Origin: Bacteroidaceae bacterium
Lineage (GTDB): Bacteria > Bacteroidota > Bacteroidia > Bacteroidales > Bacteroidaceae
NCBI GenBank assembly: GCA_017555585.1
Contig: JAFZGA010000013.1
Coordinates: forward strand, 1-64,000
Length of the DNA: 64,000 nt
Direction of reading: 5' to 3'
Part shown: positions 17,456 to 24,554 of the stretch, piece after piece
Layout: every line of letters begins with the position of its first letter
Numbering within the stretch: the first letter of the stretch is position 1
Program-made: the position numbers and the translations under genes
Notes under the pieces: model-generated
What the model was told of the DNA's origin: nothing
Seen by the model: the letters and a program-made list of their open reading frames with translations, nothing else
The model's database searches: none

Positions 17456-17487
17456 TTTGTAAAATATTGATAAAAATTGTACCTTTG
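17456..17487 (+). promoter_or_regulatory. Promoter of the DUF819 gene
   Basis: TTTG at 17456-17459 and TACCTTTG at 17480-17487 are 20 nt apart, a full match to the Bacteroidetes -33/-7 promoter. The transcript would start about 45 nt upstream of the start codon. Confidence 0.8.
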
Positions 17488-17540
17488 CCACATTGCTACA
17501 GTAAATTTATACTCGGCAAAAAACATAAAATGAACAAGAC

Positions 17541-18710
17541 ATGATAGGAAATATACTATTGCTGATATTCTACTTTATCGCACCGGCAGGAATATTATTC
17601 ATTTGCCGTAAAATAAGATGCTTTAACAAGATAGGTCCGGTATTGACACTCTACATATTGGGTGTAATAGTAGCCAACATAGGCATTTTCCCTACCGAGA
17701 AAGCGGCGTATGACAAGTTGTTCGGGTTCATGGAATCCTTTTCAAGTGTACTCATTCCTTTGGCTTTGCCCATGATACTCTTTGGTTGCAATTTCAAGAA
17801 ATTCTCTTTAGGAAAGTCGTTGAAGGCTTTTGTGATAGGCGCATTGTCTGTTGTAGCATTCGTCGCTATAGGATATCTCATTTTCAATAAAGACCTCGGC
17901 GAAGAGGGTGCTATAATGGGTGCTTCACTCACCGGACAGTATCTTGGCGGTGCTGCAAACCTTGCAGCCGTAAAGCAGATGTTAGGACTCAGTAGCGAGA
18001 ATTTCATAATACTCACAACATGCAACCTCATCGTTTCATTCTTCTACTTGATGTTCCTTATGGGTGGAGGCGTCAAGTTGGCACGCCTGATTGTAGGCAA
18101 ACGAGGCCGCAATGAGCAGAATGTAAAGGTTGAGGAGTATACCGAGGATAACCCATACAAGGATTTTGGAAAGAAGAAGAGCCTTTTGCAGCTTGGCAAG
18201 GTATTGCTTGGTTCAATAGTTGTTATGGGCATATCTGTATACATAGGCAAGCTTGCTGGTAAAAACGGCGAGATATCAATGGTTGCTCTCATTCTCTCCA
18301 TCACCACATTGTCACTCCTGCTCACAAGTTGGAAAGAGGTACGCACGTGGGACAAAAGCTACGATGCAGGAATGTACATCATATATGTATTCTGTCTTGT
18401 AATGGCGACAATGGCCGACCTGAGCAAGATCAACTGGAGCCAGAGCCTATACATTCTCATATATCAGGCTGTGATAATATTCGGCTCATTGTTCCTGACA
18501 ATTCTTCTTGCAAGATTGTTCCGTGTAGATGCAGACGATGCAGTCATAACATCGGACACCCTCATAAACTCTCCTTTATGTGTGCCTATGATTGCCGCGA
18601 CAATGAAGAACAAGGATGTCATCATGACAGGTATTGCCAATGGACTTTTGGGATACGCTGTGGGTAACTATATCGGATTCCTGATGTTCAACCTACTCGG
18701 TCTACTATAA
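17541..18710 (+). CDS. DUF819 family integral membrane protein
   Basis: 389 residues with about ten or eleven transmembrane helices and a charged cytoplasmic loop around residues 190-215. It matches the DUF819 family by overall layout and by the glycine-rich TGQYLGGAANLAAV and SPLCVPMIAATMKNKD segments. Its transport substrate has not been established as far as I know. It has its own promoter and terminator and lies between kbl and threonine dehydrogenase, so a role in moving an amino acid or a keto-acid product is a reasonable guess and no more. Confidence 0.85.
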   Translation: MIGNILLLIFYFIAPAGILFICRKIRCFNKIGPVLTLYILGVIVANIGIFPTEKAAYDKLFGFMESFSSVLIPLALPMILFGCNFKKFSLGKSLKAFVIGALSVVAFVAIGYLIFNKDLGEEGAIMGASLTGQYLGGAANLAAVKQMLGLSSENFIILTTCNLIVSFFYLMFLMGGGVKLARLIVGKRGRNEQNVKVEEYTEDNPYKDFGKKKSLLQLGKVLLGSIVVMGISVYIGKLAGKNGEISMVALILSITTLSLLLTSWKEVRTWDKSYDAGMYIIYVFCLVMATMADLSKINWSQSLYILIYQAVIIFGSLFLTILLARLFRVDADDAVITSDTLINSPLCVPMIAATMKNKDVIMTGIANGLLGYAVGNYIGFLMFNLLGLL

Positions 18711-18722
18711 CACAACATTCTG

Positions 18723-18770
18723 ACATACAAAGGCTATGAGCTACGAGCTCATAGCCTTTGTATGTTTTTT
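18723..18770 (+). terminator. Terminator of the DUF819 gene
   Basis: A 20-bp stem (ACATACAAAGGCTATGAGCT and its complement at 18746-18765) with an ACG loop and a following T run. Confidence 0.92.
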
Positions 18771-18791
18771 ACCAATTTTATAATAAAAAAG

Positions 18792-18822
18792 TTTGTTGCT
18801 ATTATAAATAGCAGTAACTTTG
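18792..18822 (+). promoter_or_regulatory. Promoter of the threonine dehydrogenase gene
   Basis: TTTG (18792-18795), 19 nt spacer, TAACTTTG (18815-18822). The predicted leader is about 90 nt long and holds weak short stems near 18842-18880. Confidence 0.8.
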
Positions 18823-18918
18823 AAAAACAAAGTGTGTAACTACGGAATTATAGCCGTATGAGGCTGCCATACCGGTTGCCATAGAAAACAATAGAACAAA
18901 TAAAAACAATATAGCCTT

Positions 18919-19875
18919 ATGAAAAATGTACTTGTCATCGGTTCAACCGGTCAGATCGGTTCAGAGCTTACCATGAAACTACGCAACATGATTCCTGACG
19001 GAAATATTGTTGCCGGATACATTCCTGGAGCAGAGCCAAAAGGCATACTCCTTGAAAGTGGTCCAGCAGAAGAGGCAAATGTAAAAAATGCACAACAGCT
19101 TGCCGACATTGTTGACAAATATAAGATCGATACCATATACAACCTTGCAGCACTCCTTTCGGCTGTTGCCGAATCAAAGCCTTTGCTTGCATGGGATATA
19201 CAGATGAACGGACTCATAAACATACTTGAGATTGCACGCGAAAAAAAATGTGCTGTCTTTACTCCAAGTTCTATCGGTTCGTTCGGTCCCAACACACCTC
19301 GCGACAACACCCCACAGGACACAATACAGCGTCCAAAGACTATGTACGGTGTAACAAAGGTAGCAACAGAGTTGCTCAGCGACTACTATTTTACAAAATA
19401 TGGTGTAGACACACGTGCTGTTCGATTCCCGGGACTGATATCTAACGTGACACTCCCTGGTGGAGGAACAACCGACTACGCTGTCGAGATTTACTATGCA
19501 GCAGTCAAGGGCGAAGATTTCGCTTGTCCTATCCAGGCCGGTACATTCATGGATATGATGTATATGCCGGACGCACTAAAGGCAGCAGTTGACATCATGA
19601 ATGCCGATCCATCACGCCTTATCCACCGCAATGCCTTCAACGTAGCGTCAATGAGTTTTGATCCTGAAATAATCAAGGCATCCATCCAGAAGTATATCCC
19701 AGACTTCAAGATGCACTACGAATTCGACCCTGTACGTCAGGCCATCGCCGATTCATGGCCCAACAAGATGGATGACTCCTGCGCACGCGAAGAGTGGGAC
19801 TGGAAGCCAAGCTACGATCTCGACAGCATGACACAGGATATGATAAAGACACTCCGTGAGAGATTCAACAAATAA
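18919..19875 (+). CDS. SDR-type L-threonine 3-dehydrogenase
   Basis: 318 residues. Extended short-chain dehydrogenase/epimerase fold with the NAD-binding motif GSTGQIGSE (8-16) and the catalytic Y143-x3-K147 with a Ser at 117-118. Overall it matches the epimerase-like threonine dehydrogenases of Bacteroidales and Flavobacteria, not the zinc-dependent Tdh of E. coli. It oxidises L-threonine to 2-amino-3-ketobutyrate with NAD+, the substrate of Kbl. A generic NAD-dependent epimerase function is the alternative, but the nearby kbl argues for threonine. Confidence 0.88.
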   Translation: MKNVLVIGSTGQIGSELTMKLRNMIPDGNIVAGYIPGAEPKGILLESGPAEEANVKNAQQLADIVDKYKIDTIYNLAALLSAVAESKPLLAWDIQMNGLINILEIAREKKCAVFTPSSIGSFGPNTPRDNTPQDTIQRPKTMYGVTKVATELLSDYYFTKYGVDTRAVRFPGLISNVTLPGGGTTDYAVEIYYAAVKGEDFACPIQAGTFMDMMYMPDALKAAVDIMNADPSRLIHRNAFNVASMSFDPEIIKASIQKYIPDFKMHYEFDPVRQAIADSWPNKMDDSCAREEWDWKPSYDLDSMTQDMIKTLRERFNK

Positions 19876-19876
19876 T

Positions 19877-19910
19877 TAAAAAAATCCGAGCAAATGCTCG
19901 GATTTTTTTT
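19877..19910. terminator. Bidirectional terminator between threonine dehydrogenase and nadA
   Basis: AAAAAAATCCGAGC pairs with GCTCGGATTTTTTT around AAAT, with T runs on both strands. It serves the two convergent genes. Confidence 0.9.
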
Positions 19911-19965
19911 AGATAGTAATATAACTCTAATTAGGCGTAACGTCAAAAGAGCCTTTTAAAGTCAA

Positions 19966-20946
19966 CTATTTAGATAATTCCAACATTCGTGTTATAGGAC
20001 GTCTGGCATCCTCAATGAGCGACTCGTCAAGTTCCACTGCAGGCCACTCATATTTAAGTGTGTTATAAAGTTTTTCAAGGGTATTCAGGCGCATATATGC
20101 ACATTCGTTGCAAGCGCACGAGCCGGTCATCGGTGGAACAGGAATGAACTCCTTCTCAGGGCAACGCTTCATCATCTCATGCAGGATACCGCTTTCGGTA
20201 GCCACAATGAACTGCTTTGCCTCATTCTTCTCGGCATAAGAGAGAATAGCCGCTGTAGAGCCTATGAAATCGGCAAGGGCCAGCACTCCACTCTTACACT
20301 CAGGATGAGCAAGCACCTTTGCATCAGGATTTGCAGCCTTAAGCTCAACAATCTTCTCGATAGAGAACTGTTCATGTACGTGACAGCCACCATTCCATAG
20401 CAACATATTGCGGTGGGTAACTGCATTCAGATAACCACCCAAATTCTTATCCGGAGCAAATATTATCTTCTCGTCCTTTGGGAAACTATCCACAACAGCA
20501 CGTGCATTTGTCGATGTTACAACAATATCAGTAAGAGCCTTGACAGCAGCAGAGGTATTCACATACGCCACCACCTTGTGGTCAGGATGCTCAGCCTTGA
20601 ACTTGGCAAGTTCCTCTGCAGGGCAGCTCTCTGCGAGCGAGCAACCGGCATTCAGATCAGGGATAAGCACCTTTTTATCAGGCGAAAGGATCTTGTTTGT
20701 CTCAGCCATGAAATGCACACCGCACATCACAAGGATATCGGCAGTTGTTTTCTCGGCAATCTGTGCCAACGCAAGACTGTCACCCACAAAATCAGCAACA
20801 TCCTGTATAGCACCGTCAGTGTAATAGTGCGCAAGCACCACCGCATTCTTCTCCTCGCAAAGACGTCGTATCTCAGCTTTTAAGTCGATACCTTCGGGAA
20901 CAACCTCATCTATGTATCCCTTATCTATCCATTCCTGTTTTATCAT
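19966..20946 (-). CDS. nadA: Quinolinate synthase NadA
   Basis: 326 residues. It condenses iminoaspartate with dihydroxyacetone phosphate to quinolinate in NAD biosynthesis and carries a [4Fe-4S] cluster. Seen: VVLAHYYTDGAIQDVADFVGDSL at the N-terminus, the three cluster-type cysteines in VMCGVHFMAE, the second module (NGGCHVHEQF) and CACNECAYM, plus HPECKSGV. No nadB or nadC is adjacent. The promoter is a full -33/-7 match on the minus strand. Confidence 0.96.
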   Translation of the reverse strand: MIKQEWIDKGYIDEVVPEGIDLKAEIRRLCEEKNAVVLAHYYTDGAIQDVADFVGDSLALAQIAEKTTADILVMCGVHFMAETNKILSPDKKVLIPDLNAGCSLAESCPAEELAKFKAEHPDHKVVAYVNTSAAVKALTDIVVTSTNARAVVDSFPKDEKIIFAPDKNLGGYLNAVTHRNMLLWNGGCHVHEQFSIEKIVELKAANPDAKVLAHPECKSGVLALADFIGSTAAILSYAEKNEAKQFIVATESGILHEMMKRCPEKEFIPVPPMTGSCACNECAYMRLNTLEKLYNTLKYEWPAVELDESLIEDARRPITRMLELSK

Positions 20947-20973
20947 GATTGTTATAGTTTACATTGAGTTGTG

Positions 20974-21005
20974 CGAAGATAATAAAAACAGACAAAAGTA
21001 GCAAA
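20974..21005 (-). promoter_or_regulatory. Promoter of nadA
   Basis: On the minus strand, TTTG (21002-21005), 20 nt, TATCTTCG (20974-20981). It lies about 27 nt upstream of the start codon. Confidence 0.75.
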
Positions 21006-21175
21006 GACGTCTGCGCATTAATTTTGTCAATGATATGGATGTAGGCACAATGCAACATGCAATACTCCGTGTGAGAGTAGATGTTTTAGAGGGGCACGGA
21101 CTGTTGTGCTCACCGTTTGGAAGATACTTTTGAGACATTCCATGATTCATCACCTCCCAGCCATAAGTACAGACA

Positions 21176-21463
21176 TCATCTCTTCTTGAAATAATCGTTA
21201 TGTATCTTAATTCCGAATACTATACAACTGCATAAGCCTGTGACAGCATTGGTAATGAACATCGACCATATTATTCCCGGACGGTGCAAAAGCCCCTGCA
21301 ACATGAATGCAAACGCTCCGACAGCCATCATAAGAAATGATGACATGGCAATCCCGTCAGTATTCCTGGTACGTATTGTTGTTATGGCTTGTGGCAGATA
21401 ACCGAGTATCAACCCTATACTCGCCACATAACCGCAAATAGTATAAAGTGCACTTTGTTCCAT
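21176..21463 (-). CDS. SemiSWEET-type PQ-loop sugar transporter
   Basis: 95 residues with three transmembrane helices, the size of bacterial SemiSWEETs, which work as dimers. The PQ-loop motif is in GYLPQAITTIRTRNTDG and continues into MSSFLMM; NAVTG follows in helix 3. The start at 21463 (MEQSALYTICGY) is chosen because the frame upstream runs back into prmA and lacks membrane character. It probably passes a small sugar through the inner membrane. It is the last gene of the minus-strand run. Confidence 0.85.
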   Translation of the reverse strand: MEQSALYTICGYVASIGLILGYLPQAITTIRTRNTDGIAMSSFLMMAVGAFAFMLQGLLHRPGIIWSMFITNAVTGLCSCIVFGIKIHNDYFKKR

Positions 21464-21521
21464 CTTTTTTATTTTTATAATGCACCAGATACTATAAATG
21501 TTCACGGGCTGTACATATAGA

Positions 21522-21551
21522 ATATATGGGCGACTGAAGTCGCCCATATAT
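21522..21551 (-). terminator. Hairpin between prmA and the SemiSWEET gene
   Basis: ATATATGGGCGAC pairs with GTCGCCCATATAT around TGAA, immediately after the prmA stop codon. There is no strong T run on the minus strand, so it may only weakly terminate or may protect the mRNA end. Confidence 0.5.
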
Positions 21552-21552
21552 C

Positions 21553-22398
21553 TTATTTTTCGAATCTCATCATTGCCCAACGGTTATCCTCGGCATAATC
21601 AATATAACGCAATCCGTTACGTGCCGCCTCCTCTTTAAGCACATCCATATCTTCGGTGTAGAAACCGCTTATGAATATCTGTGAACCGGCATGCATGCAT
21701 CGCACATAGTTGGCCATATCGGCAAGCAGGATATTACGATTGATATTGGCAATCACAAAATCAAAGCTGTCGTCTTCCTTTATAGCCTCGGCACCACCCA
21801 ATCGCACCTCTATGTCTGCTGTATCATTCAGGACAACGTTCTCCTTGGCGTTCTCGTATGCAAACTCGTCTATATCTATGGCAACCACATCTGTCGCACC
21901 ATGCTTGCGGGCAAGAATGGCAAGCAACGCTGTGCCACATCCCATATCAAGCACGCTCTTGCCCTTCATGTCGCTGGCAAGGATTGCTCTGAGCATGTGA
22001 CATGTTGTCTGATGATAGCCTGTACCGAATGCCATCTTAGGATCTATCAGAATATCATAACGTGCCTTTGGGACATCGGTATGGAAGGTGCTGTGTATAA
22101 CGCACTCCTCACCGAGCACAATAGGTTGAAAATAGTTCTTCTCCCACTCGGCATTCCAGTCCTCTCCCTCGATGAATTCGCTGTTGTATGTTATCACATA
22201 CCCGTCAAGCGGGAAATTATCCACCACTACAGCAATGGAATTCTCATCGTACAGGTTGTGAGGTACATATGCCTCCATACCGTTCCCGTCAGGAACAAAA
22301 CTCTCAAAACCCACTTCGGCAAGCAGAGCCGCAAGCACGTCTGTAGCCACCTCTTCGTTAGGTGTTACCGTAAATTGTACTTTTGTGTAATCGTTCAT
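21553..22398 (-). CDS. prmA: Ribosomal protein L11 methyltransferase PrmA
   Basis: 281 residues. SAM-dependent methyltransferase with an N-terminal L11-recognition domain (~1-100), the family motif DPKMAFGTGYHQTT and the SAM-binding VLDMGCGTALLAILA, followed by NxxxNIxR-type ANINRNIL. It trimethylates ribosomal protein L11. It lies 15 nt downstream of the MATE gene on the same strand, probably in one transcript. Confidence 0.93.
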   Translation of the reverse strand: MNDYTKVQFTVTPNEEVATDVLAALLAEVGFESFVPDGNGMEAYVPHNLYDENSIAVVVDNFPLDGYVITYNSEFIEGEDWNAEWEKNYFQPIVLGEECVIHSTFHTDVPKARYDILIDPKMAFGTGYHQTTCHMLRAILASDMKGKSVLDMGCGTALLAILARKHGATDVVAIDIDEFAYENAKENVVLNDTADIEVRLGGAEAIKEDDSFDFVIANINRNILLADMANYVRCMHAGSQIFISGFYTEDMDVLKEEAARNGLRYIDYAEDNRWAMMRFEK

Positions 22399-22413
22399 TA
22401 TATTTATTGTTTA

Positions 22414-23739
22414 TTATATTCTTGTCTTTGCCATGAATCTCAGATAGAACATCACTCCTGCACTTGTCAAACCGAACGGGAAGGACATCCATATACCCAT
22501 CAGCCCCATGTCGAGCGTAAACGCAAACAGATAGCCCACTGGTAGCGATATCACGAAATATGCGATAAATGCATACAGCATCACCGGCTTCACATCGGCA
22601 ATACCGCGCAAAGCATTAGAGAAATTGCATTGCATGCCGTCGCCGAACTGGTATATAATAAACGGTATTGCAAGCTGCGCCACCAACAATGCAACATCAT
22701 TGTTGTCTGTAAATACATGTCCTATATGATTACGTAACATATACACAGCCATTGACGCGAATACCGCCATTACAAGGATTATATTGAAACCGGCATTTGC
22801 CGAACGGCGTATATCGGGAATGTCACCCGAACCGTTATAGTTGCTTACCTTAACAGCAACAGCCGCAGCCATACCATAGTACATCATGAACCCGAGCTGC
22901 CCTACCGTACACATTATCTGATGCGCGGCAAGTGCATTCGTTCCTATCCATCCGACCATTATAGTAGCAAGGCTGAACGATGCCGTTTCCATTCCCATCT
23001 GCAATGCAACAGGCAACCCGAGTCTATTGAGGCTTTTCTGGCTTGCAAGCGTTATTTTTCCTCCAAAGAAACCATGCATGTATGTACGGTAACGTCCGGC
23101 TCTCAGGAATACCGTCATGGCAATGGCAAGCATAGCCATACGTGACAGCACCGTCGCAATACCGGCTCCTAACAAGCCGAGCTCGGGGAATCCGCACTTT
23201 CCGAAAATAAGGATATAGTTGCCGACAACGTTTATTACATTTCCCGAGAGCATAATCCACATGGCAGTCCTTGTATCGGTTATGCTGTCAATAAACTGCT
23301 TGAAAGCATTGAACAGCATGACAAATGGCAACGACAGCAACAGCACGACAAAGTAAGGGCGTATCAGATGCAACAGCTCTTCAGGTTGCCCCAAACGGCC
23401 GATGTTCATATACAGTACACCCATTGCAGATATGACAAAGAGCGACATAACCCCATTGGTAAACAGTGCATTCTTCAAGACAGCACCGGCTTCCTTATGC
23501 TTTCCCTCACCGAAGAGTTTGCCCACGACAGGTGTCAAGCCATAGGAAAAGCCTGTGGCAAATATTATGGCAAGGTTGAAGACATTGTTCACGAAACTAG
23601 CTGCAGCCAAATCTTCGGTACCATGCCATCCCACCATGAATGTATCGGCGAATGAGACAAGTATAATGCCTAACTGTCCGACAACAATGGGCAGTCCGAG
23701 CATAATCAGTTCCCTGTAGTGTTCGCGGAATGGTTTCAC
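22414..23739 (-). CDS. MATE-family multidrug efflux transporter
   Basis: 441 residues with twelve predicted transmembrane helices in two homologous halves. N-terminal MATE features include LPIVVGQLGIILVSFADTFMVGWHG and the first-half GFSYGLTPVVGKLFGEG; the second half contains LPVALQMGMETASFSL. It resembles NorM-type Na+/H+ drug exporters. The substrate is unknown. It is part of the minus-strand run with FKBP upstream (20-nt gap) and prmA downstream. Confidence 0.92.
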   Translation of the reverse strand: MKPFREHYRELIMLGLPIVVGQLGIILVSFADTFMVGWHGTEDLAAASFVNNVFNLAIIFATGFSYGLTPVVGKLFGEGKHKEAGAVLKNALFTNGVMSLFVISAMGVLYMNIGRLGQPEELLHLIRPYFVVLLLSLPFVMLFNAFKQFIDSITDTRTAMWIMLSGNVINVVGNYILIFGKCGFPELGLLGAGIATVLSRMAMLAIAMTVFLRAGRYRTYMHGFFGGKITLASQKSLNRLGLPVALQMGMETASFSLATIMVGWIGTNALAAHQIMCTVGQLGFMMYYGMAAAVAVKVSNYNGSGDIPDIRRSANAGFNIILVMAVFASMAVYMLRNHIGHVFTDNNDVALLVAQLAIPFIIYQFGDGMQCNFSNALRGIADVKPVMLYAFIAYFVISLPVGYLFAFTLDMGLMGIWMSFPFGLTSAGVMFYLRFMAKTRI

Positions 23740-23759
23740 TATTCTCTTACGCTTGGGAT

Positions 23760-24170
23760 TTACATTATTGCGACAAGTTTCACCTCAAATACAAGTGTCG
23801 AATATGCAGGAATAGGTCCATTGTCACGTGTACCGTATCCCAACTCGTATGGAATATATACTATCCAATGGTCGCCTACATGCATCTGCGTCAAGGCTAT
23901 CTGCCAACCCACGATAAGGTCGTTCAGACGGAAAGCCTCAGGATAGCCACGTTCCCAACTGTTGTCGAACACCTTGCCACTGATAAGACTGCCCTTATAG
24001 TGCACCGTGATTACATTGTTGGCACGTGGCGACCTGTCACCGTCGCCCTTTTCGAGAATTTTCACAAGGACACCTTTTGAAATCTCAAAAAGTTCCTCCT
24101 CGCCATCACGCAATGCCTGCATAAAGGCCTCGTTCTTAAGCTTATATTCGTTGTTCTTGATCTTCGCCAT
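23760..24170 (-). CDS. FKBP-type peptidyl-prolyl cis-trans isomerase
   Basis: 136 residues with no signal peptide. The FKBP domain fills the C-terminal ~90 residues: ITVHYKGSLISGKVFDNSWERG, then AFRLNDLIVGWQIALTQMHVGDHWIVYIPYELGYG and a closing STLVFEVKL strand. The N-terminal ~40 residues are a charged helix. A cytoplasmic folding catalyst is likely. Confidence 0.92.
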   Translation of the reverse strand: MAKIKNNEYKLKNEAFMQALRDGEEELFEISKGVLVKILEKGDGDRSPRANNVITVHYKGSLISGKVFDNSWERGYPEAFRLNDLIVGWQIALTQMHVGDHWIVYIPYELGYGTRDNGPIPAYSTLVFEVKLVAIM

Positions 24171-24192
24171 AAAATGTTTTGTTTGTAAAGGA

Positions 24193-24223
24193 GACTAAGG
24201 TCCTTATGGTCACTAAGGAGTTT
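24193..24223. repeat. Short AAGGTCCTTA-type palindromic repeat, copy 1
   Basis: Sequence around CTAAGGTCCTTATGG and CTAAGGAGTTT. It resembles, in inverted orientation, the hairpin at 24507-24541. Together the two flank the TSCPD gene. Confidence 0.5.
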
Positions 24224-24228
24224 ATATC

Positions 24229-24486
24229 CTACTCTTCTTCGCTCATCAGCTGACCGATGGCATGGCATAGCAGGTCGGGGCACGACGTAGGCTTGCCATT
24301 GCAGCTGATACCTTTGAGACGCGAGATAACCTCGCCATACTTCATTCCCTTAACCAATTTACTGATTCCCTGCAAGTTGCCGTCGCAACCTCCAAAGAAT
24401 TTCACATCAACCACCACACCGTTCTCGCCTGTCACCTCAATGAAGCGCGAACATGTACCTTGTGTACGGTATGTTATTGTTTTCAT
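24229..24486 (-). CDS. TSCPD domain protein (TIGR03905-like)
   Basis: 85 residues. A small protein with the family's name-giving motif (PTSCPDLLCHAIG) near the C-terminus and conserved Cys-Gly stretches TQGTCSRFIEV and FFGGCDGNLQGI. Proteins of this type resemble the C-terminal zinc-binding end of some ribonucleotide reductases; their function alone is not established. It sits between two related short palindromes in the minus-strand run. Confidence 0.85.
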   Translation of the reverse strand: MKTITYRTQGTCSRFIEVTGENGVVVDVKFFGGCDGNLQGISKLVKGMKYGEVISRLKGISCNGKPTSCPDLLCHAIGQLMSEEE

Positions 24487-24506
24487 ATTTTATTATCCTT
24501 ATTTCT

Positions 24507-24541
24507 AAAGTCCTTAAAGCCACAAGGACCTTAAGGACTTC
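24507..24541 (-). repeat. Short AAGGTCCTTA-type palindromic repeat, copy 2 (hairpin after the GH20 gene)
   Basis: AAGTCCTTAA (24508-24517) pairs with TTAAGGACTT (24531-24540). The minus strand reads TTAAGGTCCTTGTGGC, close to copy 1 near 24193. It may also end transcription of the GH20 gene, though the T run is weak. Confidence 0.55.
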
Positions 24542-24554
24542 TAATATTCTACGG

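Noticed and set aside
20959-21153. 64-residue minus-strand frame upstream of nadA
   Set aside because: It overlaps the nadA promoter and its composition looks random.
21691-22545. 284-residue plus-strand frame opposite prmA and the MATE gene
   Set aside because: It is a shadow of prmA, which has clear methyltransferase motifs.
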